6,124 bases of DNA from Deltaproteobacteria bacterium (GTDB taxonomy: Bacteria; Desulfobacterota_E; Deferrimicrobia; Deferrimicrobiales; Deferrimicrobiaceae). The stretch spans positions 1 through 6,124 of the forward strand of contig JAMDBZ010000085.1 in the NCBI GenBank assembly GCA_023488945.1, written 5' to 3'. Shown here in pieces: positions 1 to 4,978 of this stretch (position 1 is its first letter; every line of letters begins with the position of its first letter). The translations under genes and the position numbers were made by a program. The notes beneath the pieces are model-generated. The model was given only the letters and a program-made list of their open reading frames with translations, did not search any database and had not been told where the DNA came from.

Positions 1-111
1 GGCTACCTGAGCGCGTTTCACCAGCCGTTGCGGACTGGTCCCGGCACGAAGGACCGCCTCCAGTTCGGACCGTTCTTCGGACGTCAACACCACTTCGATC
101 GCTCGTCGCAT
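1..111 (-). CDS. IS630-family transposase, N-terminal fragment cut by window edge
   Basis: Reading the minus strand from the ATG at 111 gives 37 in-frame codons to the edge. The peptide begins MRRAIEVVLTSEERSELEAV and continues with LRAGTSPQRLVKRAQVA. The pattern 'L-T-x-E-E-R-x-E-L', then about ten residues, then 'T-x-P-Q-R-L-V-x-R-A' is the start of the helix-turn-helix DNA-binding region of IS630/Tc1-mariner type transposases, which cut and paste DNA at TA dinucleotides. A strong Shine-Dalgarno AAGGAGG (minus strand, 123-117) lies five bases before the ATG, which fixes the start. The DDE catalytic domain is outside the window, so whether the gene is intact cannot be judged. Family assignment rests on pattern memory of this short stretch; another HTH protein is possible but less likely. 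Confidence 0.72.
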   Translation of the reverse strand, partial: MRRAIEVVLTSEERSELEAVLRAGTSPQRLVKRAQVA

Positions 112-152
112 ATCGCCCTCCTTGGGTTCGAGAGCGATATTAACATAATTAG

Positions 153-166
153 CGCCATTTGTGGCG
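153..166. repeat. Small inverted repeat near the IS terminus
   Basis: CGCCA and TGGCG form perfect 5-bp arms around a TTTG loop. The repeat lies between the transposase start and the yraN stop, about 10 bp inside the proposed IS boundary. It may be part of the transposase-binding end of the element. On the minus strand it could fold as a short hairpin after yraN, but it is followed by CTAATTATG and not by a T-run, so it is not called a terminator. Confidence 0.4.
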
Positions 167-173
167 GCATACA

Positions 174-566
174 CTAGATGAGGTTGCCGCGGGCGTCGAA
201 CGCGCCGGGGTAGTGGCGGATGACGGGCGATGGGCCCGTCCCTTCGACCGCGATCACGTCGAACCGGGCCTCCTTCCATTCGCCCGGCGAGATCGTCGCC
301 AGGTACCCCTTCGCGGCCGAGACGATCCGCCGGCGCTTGACCCGCCCCACCGACTCTTCCGGGGCGCCGTAGTCGTCCTTCTCCCGGCAGCGGACCTCGA
401 CGAAGACCAGCACCCCGCCCTCCCGGGCGACGATGTCGATCTCGCCGCCGCGCATCCGGACGTTCCGCGCCACGACCGTCATCCCTTTGTCCCGCTCGAG
501 GAAGCGGCAGGCCGCCTCCTCGGCGCGCAGCCCCGTCTCCCGGCGGCCTCCGGGATGTCCGTTCAA
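174..566 (-). CDS. yraN: UPF0102 family protein YraN, predicted endonuclease-fold protein
   Basis: This 130-residue protein has the normal length for UPF0102, a family with a restriction-endonuclease-like fold and no firmly established cellular role. Visible family features are an N-terminal G-x-x-A-E-E-A-A-x-x-F-L helix (about residues 12-23), a basic N-x-R segment (35-37), the core G-G-E-I-D-I-V (40-46), and F-V-E-V-R-C-R (55-61). The core matches the PD-(D/E)XK-like D...ExK pattern, with Arg in place of the commoner Lys. The start chosen is TTG at 566, which overlaps the rnhB stop as TTGA. The same frame stays open further upstream, but that stretch lies inside rnhB and lacks family similarity. 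The overlap implies translational coupling to rnhB. The conserved region ends near H-Y-P-G-A-F (118-123). The last residues D-A-R-G-N-L-I and the TAG stop sit at the IS boundary, so the C-terminus may have been altered by insertion. Confidence 0.88.
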   Translation of the reverse strand: MNGHPGGRRETGLRAEEAACRFLERDKGMTVVARNVRMRGGEIDIVAREGGVLVFVEVRCREKDDYGAPEESVGRVKRRRIVSAAKGYLATISPGEWKEARFDVIAVEGTGPSPVIRHYPGAFDARGNLI

Positions 567-1174
567 ACGATGACGCCCCGGAAGGTCTTCCGGTGGATGG
601 GGCAGGGTCCCAGGGATCGCAGCGCCGCCAGGTGGTCCCGCGTCGGGTATCCCTTGTGGGCGGAGAATCCGTAGCCCGGATACTCCCGGTCGTATTCCTC
701 CATCAGCCGGTCCCGGGAGACCTTGGCGAGGATCGACGCGGCCATCACGGAGACGCACAGGGAATCGCCCGAGACGATCGGCTGCTGGCGGACGAAGCGC
801 CAGCGATCCTCGTCGGGGAGGGAAATCGGACGGTGGCCGTCCACATAGAGGAAATCGGGATGCGGGGAAAGCATCTCCACGGCCCGCCGCATCGCGAGGA
901 GCGAGGCCCGCAGGATGTTGATGGCGTCGATCTCCTCGTGCGTGGCGAAGGCGACGGCGTGGGCGACGGCGTCCCGGAGGACGATGTCGTATGCCTTCTC
1001 CCGCGCGGCGGCGGAGAGCGCCTTCGAGTCGCGGATGCCGGGGTGGCGGAACCCGGGAGGCAGGATGACGGCCGCGGCCACGACCGGCCCGGCCAGAGGC
1101 CCCCGCCCGGCTTCGTCGACGCCGGCCACCGCACGATACCCTTTCGCGCGGGCCCGGGCTTCGAAGCCGTCCAC
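563..1174 (-). CDS. rnhB: Ribonuclease HII
   Basis: RNase HII cleaves the RNA strand of RNA-DNA hybrids and starts removal of single ribonucleotides misincorporated in DNA. The 203-residue protein carries the whole family signature. G-V-D-E-A-G-R-G-P-L-A-G-P-V-V sits at 18-32, with catalytic D20 and E21 and the G-R-G ribonucleotide-junction loop at 23-25. R-D-S-K-A-L-S lies at 48-54. The third and fourth metal ligands by family alignment are D112 (in V-D-G-H) and D137 (in S-G-D-S). A-A-S-I-L-A-K-V-S-R-D-R is at 145-156, followed by Y-G-F-x-x-H-K-G-Y and a C-terminal P-I-H-R-K-T-F. The start is GTG at 1174, 13 bp after the rplS stop. The only Shine-Dalgarno-like bases are AAGGG about 10 nt upstream, so initiation may depend on coupling with rplS. 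The stop overlaps the yraN TTG start. The protein looks intact. Confidence 0.97.
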   Translation of the reverse strand: MDGFEARARAKGYRAVAGVDEAGRGPLAGPVVAAAVILPPGFRHPGIRDSKALSAAAREKAYDIVLRDAVAHAVAFATHEEIDAINILRASLLAMRRAVEMLSPHPDFLYVDGHRPISLPDEDRWRFVRQQPIVSGDSLCVSVMAASILAKVSRDRLMEEYDREYPGYGFSAHKGYPTRDHLAALRSLGPCPIHRKTFRGVIV

Positions 1175-1187
1175 GGGGGAGAGACCC

Positions 1188-1643
1188 TTACTCGTTCGCG
1201 GGCGGGGTGCTTTGCACGGGCGGCGCGCCCTCGGCGGGCTCCTCCGGCGGACGTTCCACCGTCCCCTCGACGGGGACCGCGACGCCCTTCTTGGAAAGCC
1301 AGTCCTTCTTCTCGCGGATGCGCGCCTTCTTGCCCGAGACCTCGCGCAGGAAGAAGAGCTTGGCCCGGCGGACGTCGCCCTTCTTCTTCACGACGATCTT
1401 CTCGATGAGCGGAGAGTGCATCGGGTAGGTCCGCTCCACCCCGACGCCGTACGACTCCTTGCGGACCTTGAACGTGGTGGAGATCCCGTTCCGGTGGAAC
1501 CCGATGACGATCCCCTCGAAGTACTGGACCCGCTCCTTCTCGCCTTCCTTGATCCGCGAGTAGACGCGCACGGTGTCGCCGGCCTTGAAGGACGGCAGGT
1601 TCGTGCGAAGCCGCGACTTTTCCAATTCCTCGAGGAGACCCAT
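1188..1643 (-). CDS. rplS: 50S ribosomal protein L19 with extended C-terminal tail
   Basis: L19 binds 23S rRNA at the 30S-50S interface of the large subunit. Residues 1-115 match the family throughout: L-P-x-F-x-x-G-D-T-V (16-25), [12 protein letters not shown] (33-44), T-F-K-V-R-K (57-62), [13 protein letters not shown] (66-78), [10 protein letters not shown] (91-100) and G-K-K-A-R-I-R-E-K (104-112). The family is usually about 115 residues, and this one has 151. The surplus of about 36 residues is rich in Pro, Glu and Ala and looks disordered (finding below). The start is ATG at 1643, with AAGGAAGGGG six bases upstream. A 142 bp gap separates it from trmD and contains a promoter candidate, so rplS probably heads a sub-operon with rnhB and yraN. 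Confidence 0.97.
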   Translation of the reverse strand: MGLLEELEKSRLRTNLPSFKAGDTVRVYSRIKEGEKERVQYFEGIVIGFHRNGISTTFKVRKESYGVGVERTYPMHSPLIEKIVVKKKGDVRRAKLFFLREVSGKKARIREKKDWLSKKGVAVPVEGTVERPPEEPAEGAPPVQSTPPANE

Positions 1644-1692
1644 GGCAAACCCCTTCCTTTGCTCGGGAAACGATTGAGACGAGATTTCGTAA

Positions 1693-1720
1693 TTTATGCC
1701 ACAACCCGCCGGCGTGTCAA
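1693..1720 (-). promoter_or_regulatory. Probable sigma-70 promoter for rplS-rnhB-yraN
   Basis: On the minus strand a perfect -35 hexamer TTGACA (1720-1715) is followed after 16 bp by CATAAA (1698-1693), which matches the -10 consensus at four of six positions including the -11 A. The local sequence is AT-richer than the surrounding genes. The predicted transcript start is near 1686, giving a leader of about 43 nt with the rplS ribosome binding site at its end. No other gene occupies this stretch. Confidence 0.55.
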
Positions 1721-1737
1721 CGGTTTCTTTACCCCCG

Positions 1738-1761
1738 GGGCGCCTGCTGCTGTCTGCGCCC
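1738..1761. repeat. GC-rich inverted repeat after trmD
   Basis: GGGCGC (1738-1743) and GCGCCC (1756-1761) are perfect 6-bp arms around a 12-base loop. They lie 25 bp past the trmD stop and upstream of the rplS promoter. The minus-strand transcript could form a hairpin here, but it is followed by CGGGGG and not a U-tract, so it is not an intrinsic terminator. It may protect the 3' end of the ffh-trmD transcript or be chance in GC-rich DNA. Confidence 0.3.
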
Positions 1762-1785
1762 TGTTATCTCCGTCGCTCCGCTCCA

Positions 1786-2466
1786 TTATTCCTTCTTCAA
1801 CAGATCAGGGCGCTTGAGACGGGTCCGCCGCAGCCCCTCCTCCCGCCGCCACGACTCCACCGCCGTGTGGTCGCCGGACAGAAGGACGTCGGGCACGGCG
1901 TGCCCGCGGAAGACGCGCGGCCGGGTGTATTGCGGCCCTTCCAGGATCCCCTCCTCGAACGAATCCTTGAAGGGGGCCCCCGGGTCCCCGAGGACGCCGG
2001 GCACGAACCGGGCCACCGCATCGATCAGGACGAGGGCCGGCAGTTCCCCGCCGGTCAGCACGTAGTCGCCGATCGAGACCTCCCGGTCCGCGAGGAAATC
2101 GGCCACCCGCTGGTCCACCCCCTCGTACCGCCCGCAGATGAGGATGAAGTGCGGCTCCCCGGCGAGTTCGCGCGCCAGGGCGGGCGTCAGCGGTTCCCCT
2201 TGGGGGGAGAGCAGGATCGCCTTCCCGGGACCGAACCGTTCCCGGAGCGCTTCCACGCCGGCGAAGATCGGCTCGGGCTTCATCACCATCCCGCCGCCGC
2301 CTCCGTAAGGCGGCTCGTCGGTCACGCGATGCTTCCCCTCGGCGAACTCGCGCAGGTCGTAAACGGCCACCGTGAGCAACTCCGCCTCGCGGGCCTTCGC
2401 AAGGATGCTGTGGTCGAGCGGGCCGGCGAACATACCGGGGAACAGCGTCAGGACATCGATGCGCAC
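1786..2466 (-). CDS. trmD: tRNA (guanine-N1-)-methyltransferase TrmD
   Basis: TrmD transfers a methyl group from S-adenosylmethionine to N1 of G37 in tRNAs with G36, which prevents +1 frameshifting. The 226-residue protein starts with the typical R-I-D-V-L-T-L-F-P-G-M-F. It has the Gly-rich P-P-Y-G-G-G-G-G-M (52-60) and the knotted SAM-binding SPOUT core: L-S-P-Q-G (86-90), C-G-R-Y-E-G-V-D-Q-R (111-120) and S-I-G-D-Y-V-L-T-G-G-E-L (131-142). Arg153 and Asp168 (in K-D-S-F) correspond by position to the catalytic Arg154 and Asp169 of E. coli. They are followed by G-P-Q-Y-T-R-P (177-183). It is slightly shorter than the usual 240-250 residues, with the shortfall at the C-terminus. The start is GTG at 2466, only 3 bp after the rimM stop and preceded by GGGGTGG, so coupled translation is likely. 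Confidence 0.97.
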   Translation of the reverse strand: MRIDVLTLFPGMFAGPLDHSILAKAREAELLTVAVYDLREFAEGKHRVTDEPPYGGGGGMVMKPEPIFAGVEALRERFGPGKAILLSPQGEPLTPALARELAGEPHFILICGRYEGVDQRVADFLADREVSIGDYVLTGGELPALVLIDAVARFVPGVLGDPGAPFKDSFEEGILEGPQYTRPRVFRGHAVPDVLLSGDHTAVESWRREEGLRRTRLKRPDLLKKE

Positions 2467-2469
2467 GGG

Positions 2470-3006
2470 TCACCACCCCGGAGGCGGCACGGCCACGATC
2501 CGCCGCCTCGCGACATCGACCTCGCGGACGAACCGCTCGACCATCGGCAGGAGCGCCTCGCCGTCCGGGCGCCGGATCTCGAGCCAGTCGTGCGCCGGTC
2601 CCGGCGTGACCCCGATGACGACCCCGATCGTCCCGCCGCCGGCGTCCACGACCTCGCACCCCACGAGGTCGACGAAGTAATACTCGTCCTTCTCCGTCGG
2701 AGGGAGATCCTCCCTGCGGACGAAGACCGCCGCGCCCGTCCAGCCCCGGGCCGCTTCGGCGGACGCAATCCCCTCCAAAAGAAAAACGGCGCAGCCGCTC
2801 CCTCCCCGCTGCGCCGCCTTCACCGCGAAATCGGTCCCCGCGCCTTTTTCTCCCGCTCCGCCCCGCAGCCTGAGACGGGGGACCCGGATCAGCCCGGACG
2901 GGTCACCGGAAAAGGGCGCCACCCTGATCCGCCCGGCCACGCCGTGCGTCCCGGCGACCCGGCCGACCTCGATGAGCGCGTTCCGACCGGAATCCCTTCG
3001 TGTCAT
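2470..3006 (-). CDS. rimM: 16S rRNA processing/ribosome maturation factor RimM
   Basis: RimM binds S19 in the 30S head and assists late 16S maturation. The N-terminal RimM barrel opens with E-V-G-R-V-A-G-T-H-G-V-A-G-R-I-R-V, the family's 'xGxhGxxGxxkV' start. Lower-complexity Gly/Ala-rich sequence follows, then the PRC-barrel with E-Y-Y-F-V-D-L-V-G-C-E-V-V and, near the end, A-L-L-P-M-V-E-R-F-V-R-E-V-D. The start is uncertain. ATG at 3006 gives 178 residues and has GGGA five bases upstream. ATG at 3036 gives 188 residues but has no nearby Shine-Dalgarno and lengthens the head beyond what the family needs, so 3006 is preferred. The stop lies 3 bp before trmD. The gap to rpsP is 55 bp (25 bp if the longer start is used) and holds no KH-domain gene. 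Identity is secure from both sequence and position. Confidence 0.93.
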   Translation of the reverse strand: MTRRDSGRNALIEVGRVAGTHGVAGRIRVAPFSGDPSGLIRVPRLRLRGGAGEKGAGTDFAVKAAQRGGSGCAVFLLEGIASAEAARGWTGAAVFVRREDLPPTEKDEYYFVDLVGCEVVDAGGGTIGVVIGVTPGPAHDWLEIRRPDGEALLPMVERFVREVDVARRRIVAVPPPGW

Positions 3007-3010
3007 GGCG

Positions 3011-3024
3011 ATCCCGCGCGGGAT
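3011..3024. repeat. 14-bp perfect palindrome at the rimM start
   Basis: ATCCCGCGCGGGAT is its own reverse complement. It lies just upstream of the preferred rimM ATG and between the two candidate starts. In the transcript it could fold into a short hairpin that covers the GGGA proposed as ribosome binding site. That would give weak independent initiation of rimM or a regulatory switch. Chance is possible in GC-rich DNA. Confidence 0.4.
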
Positions 3025-3061
3025 TCCAGCGTGCATGGGGCCGGGAAAGCGGGGGGTCCTC

Positions 3062-3346
3062 TCAGGCGACCGCCTTCTTCTCCGCCTTCGACTCCTGGAA
3101 CTTCTTCCAGACGCCGACCTTTTTCAGGAGGCTTTTCACCGTCTCGGACGGCTGGGCCCCTTTCCCGAGCCATTTCAGGACCAGCGGCTCGTCGACCACG
3201 ATCCGCGCCGGGTTCATCTTCGGATCGTACGTCCCCGCGATCGCGATGAACCGCCCGTCCCGCGGCATCTGCGAATCGGCCACCACCACGCGGTACGAGG
3301 GAAGTTTCTTGCGCCCCGTCCGCGAGAGTCTGATCTTCACCGCCAT
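3062..3346 (-). CDS. rpsP: 30S ribosomal protein S16
   Basis: S16 is an early-binding protein of the 30S body, contacting 16S rRNA. The 94-residue protein is full length. It starts [24 protein letters not shown] and continues with P-R-D-G-R-F-I (about 28-34), G-T-Y-D-P (38-42) and [12 protein letters not shown] (59-70), ending in a Lys-rich tail. The start is ATG at 3346, with AAGGAGGG (minus strand, 3364-3357) ten bases upstream. It follows ffh by 51 bp and precedes rimM. S16 and RimM act on the same small-subunit assembly pathway, which fits the shared operon. Confidence 0.98.
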   Translation of the reverse strand: MAVKIRLSRTGRKKLPSYRVVVADSQMPRDGRFIAIAGTYDPKMNPARIVVDEPLVLKWLGKGAQPSETVKSLLKKVGVWKKFQESKAEKKAVA

Positions 3347-3397
3347 CTCCGTTCCACCCTCCTTCTACGTCGAATGAATGCTACTGTACCACGATTT

Positions 3398-4729
3398 CTA
3401 ATGGAAAAACGGGAGCCCGGGGCGGCGCTTCCCGCCCTGGGAGAACCGCTTGATCATCCCTTCGGCCTGCTGGAAGTTCCGAAGGAGGCGGTTCACGTCC
3501 TGCACCGTCGTGCCGCTCCCCATCGCGATCCGCTTCCGGCGGCTGCCGTTGATGATCTTCGCGTTGGCCCGCTCCCCGGGCGTCATCGAGTCGATGATCG
3601 CGGCGATCCGCTTGAATTCCTTCTCGTCGGGGACGGCGTTCTTGAGGTCCTTGATCTTCCCCCCGATGCCGGGGATCATGCCCAAGAGCTCCTCCATCGA
3701 CCCCATCTTCTGCATCCGGCGGAGCTGGTCGCGGAAATCGTCCAGGGTGAACTGGCTCCTCCGGAGCTTCCGCTCCAACTCCCGGGCCTGCTTCTCGTCG
3801 ATCGACTCCTGCGCCTTCTCGGCGAGCGTCAGGATGTCGCCCATGCCCAGGATCCGGGATGCCATCCGGTCGGGGTGGAACGTCTCGAGGGCGTCGAGCT
3901 TCTCGCCGACGCCGACGAACTTGATCGGCGCGCCCGTGACCGCGCGGATCGAGAGCGCCGCGCCGCCGCGCGCGTCGCCGTCGAGCTTGGTGAGGAGGAC
4001 GCCGGTCAGGGAGAGCCTCTCGTGGAACGATCGCGCGACGTTGACCGCGTCCTGCCCGGTCATCGCGTCCGCGACGAGCAGGATGTCGGCCGGCTCGACC
4101 GCCGCCTTGATCCTCCGCAGCTCCTCCATCAGCTCCTCGTCGATATGCAGGCGTCCGGCCGTGTCGAGGAGGACGGTGTCGTAGCCGTTGAGCTCCGCGA
4201 ACCGGACCGCCTCGCGGCAGATGTCGACCGGGTCGGCGTCGGGCTTCGTGTCGTAGACCGGGATCCCGATCTGCCCGCCCAGGACCTTGAGCTGCTCGAT
4301 GGCGGCCGGCCGGTAGACGTCGGCCGGGACAAGGAGCGGCTGCCGCTTCTTCTTATCGAGAAACAGGGCGAGCTTCCCGCAGGAGGTCGTCTTCCCCGAG
4401 CCCTGGAGCCCCACGAGCATCACCGGGACGGGCGGGCGCCGGGAGAGGTTCAGATCCTGCGCCTGCCCCCCCATCAACTTCGCCAGCTCGGAGTGGACGA
4501 TCTTGATGAAGTGCTGGTCGGGGGAGAGCGACGCCAGGACCTCGGCTCCCATCGCCCTTTCCTTCACGGCGGCGACGAAATCCTTGACGACCTGGTAGTT
4601 GACGTCGGCCTCGAGCAACGCGAGCCGGACTTCGCGCAACGCCCCCTCGATGTTTCCCTCGGAGATCCGCGCCTGCCCGCGGAGCTGCTTCAGGACACCC
4701 TGGAACTTTTCCGACAACGTTTCGAACAT
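3398..4729 (-). CDS. ffh: Signal recognition particle GTPase Ffh (SRP54)
   Basis: Ffh with 4.5S RNA binds signal sequences on nascent chains and delivers ribosomes to FtsY at the membrane. From ATG 4729 the protein has 443 residues. The N-domain helical bundle begins M-F-E-T-L-S-E-K-F. The G domain has G-L-Q-G-S-G-K-T-T (107-115, P loop), A-D-V-Y-R-P-A-A (136-143), D-T-A-G-R (189-193), D-A-M-T-G-Q-D-A-V-N (221-230), T-K-L-D-G-D-A-R-G-G (247-256) and G-V-G-E-K (273-277). The M domain carries G-M-I-P-G-I-G-G and the RNA-binding S-R-R-K-R-I-A-x-G-S-G-T-T-V-Q-D-V-N. A GTG at 4744 would add five residues. ATG 4729 is preferred because GAGGT lies four bases upstream and the sequence then begins as in relatives. 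It is the first gene of the cluster, with a promoter candidate upstream. Intact. Confidence 0.98.
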   Translation of the reverse strand: MFETLSEKFQGVLKQLRGQARISEGNIEGALREVRLALLEADVNYQVVKDFVAAVKERAMGAEVLASLSPDQHFIKIVHSELAKLMGGQAQDLNLSRRPPVPVMLVGLQGSGKTTSCGKLALFLDKKKRQPLLVPADVYRPAAIEQLKVLGGQIGIPVYDTKPDADPVDICREAVRFAELNGYDTVLLDTAGRLHIDEELMEELRRIKAAVEPADILLVADAMTGQDAVNVARSFHERLSLTGVLLTKLDGDARGGAALSIRAVTGAPIKFVGVGEKLDALETFHPDRMASRILGMGDILTLAEKAQESIDEKQARELERKLRRSQFTLDDFRDQLRRMQKMGSMEELLGMIPGIGGKIKDLKNAVPDEKEFKRIAAIIDSMTPGERANAKIINGSRRKRIAMGSGTTVQDVNRLLRNFQQAEGMIKRFSQGGKRRPGLPFFH

Positions 4730-4765
4730 CGCGACCTCGAACACCTCTCATCGGCCAAAGCAGCT

Positions 4766-4795
4766 AATCTACGGGAGAACACCGTACTCCGTCAA
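4766..4795 (-). promoter_or_regulatory. Candidate sigma-70 promoter for ffh
   Basis: On the minus strand TTGACG (4795-4790, five of six to consensus) is followed after 18 bp by TAGATT (4771-4766, four of six). The predicted start is near 4759, leaving a leader of about 30 nt before the ffh ATG. The placement fits, but the -10 is weak. A second -10-like TATGAT (4842-4837) lies upstream with no recognisable -35. Confidence 0.4.
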
Positions 4796-4826
4796 ACCGA
4801 AAATTCCCGCCACCGCCCCGTCTCGG

Positions 4827-4853
4827 GCCGGAGACTATCATACAATGTCCGGC
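4827..4853. promoter_or_regulatory. Inverted repeat flanking a -10-like element in the divergent intergenic region
   Basis: GCCGGA (4827-4832) and TCCGGC (4848-4853) are perfect 6-bp arms around 15 AT-rich bases, which contain the minus-strand TATGAT. The centre-to-centre spacing of 21 bp is two helical turns, the geometry of an operator for a dimeric regulator. It lies between the divergently oriented ffh and ATPase genes. No regulator is identified and the match may be chance. The rest of 4730-4978 holds the promoter candidates and no convincing gene. Confidence 0.3.
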
Positions 4854-4943
4854 ACCGCGGCTCGCTCGCCCGACGCAAACGTCGCCATGCGCCTTGTCCA
4901 TTCCGCCGGGCGCCAATGGGCTCCGGCTATTTGAATTTAATAC

Positions 4944-4972
4944 TTGCAATCAGCACACCTGCGCGCGACAAT
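4944..4972 (+). promoter_or_regulatory. Weak promoter candidate for the divergent ATPase gene
   Basis: TTGCAA (4944-4949) and GACAAT (4967-4972) each match the sigma-70 hexamers at four of six positions, with a 17-bp spacer. Transcription would begin close to the ATG at 4979, so the message might be nearly leaderless. That fits the absence of a good Shine-Dalgarno (only GAAG). An alternative -10 is TTTAAT (4936-4941) without a -35. Low confidence. Confidence 0.22.
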
Positions 4973-4978
4973 CGAAGC

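Larger units (their letters stand above)
1..176 (-). mobile_element. End of an IS630-type insertion sequence, abutting yraN
   Basis: The transposase start, a 62 bp AT-richer leader (112-173) and a small inverted repeat (153-166) together look like the transposase-proximal terminus of an IS630 element. Members of this family insert at TA and duplicate it. The dinucleotide TA at 175-176 is the natural outer boundary, and it lies inside the TAG stop of yraN. The other end of the element is outside the window, so terminal inverted repeats and the second TA could not be compared. The outer boundary is inference. Confidence 0.55.

Noticed and set aside
745..1704. A 319-codon minus-strand frame spanning rplS and most of rnhB in another phase.
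   Set aside because: It overlaps two certain genes out of frame, has an Arg/Pro/Ser-rich translation and starts inside the promoter region.
1738..1761. Possible intrinsic terminator after trmD.
   Set aside because: The stem is GC-rich, but no T-run follows it on the coding strand, so it is listed only as an inverted repeat.
1696..3249. A 517-codon open frame on the plus strand opposite rplS leader, trmD, rimM and rpsP.
   Set aside because: It is antisense to three clearly identified genes. Its Arg/Pro/Gly-rich translation resembles no family, as expected from GC-rich shadow frames.
3347..3397. Possible separate promoter for rpsP in the 51 bp after ffh (TACAGT-like -10).
   Set aside because: No acceptable -35 at the right distance. 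Readthrough from ffh is the simpler explanation.
4764..4949. A 61-codon minus-strand frame in the ffh/ATPase intergenic region.
   Set aside because: No ribosome binding site or recognisable sequence. It covers the likely ffh promoter, so it is probably chance.
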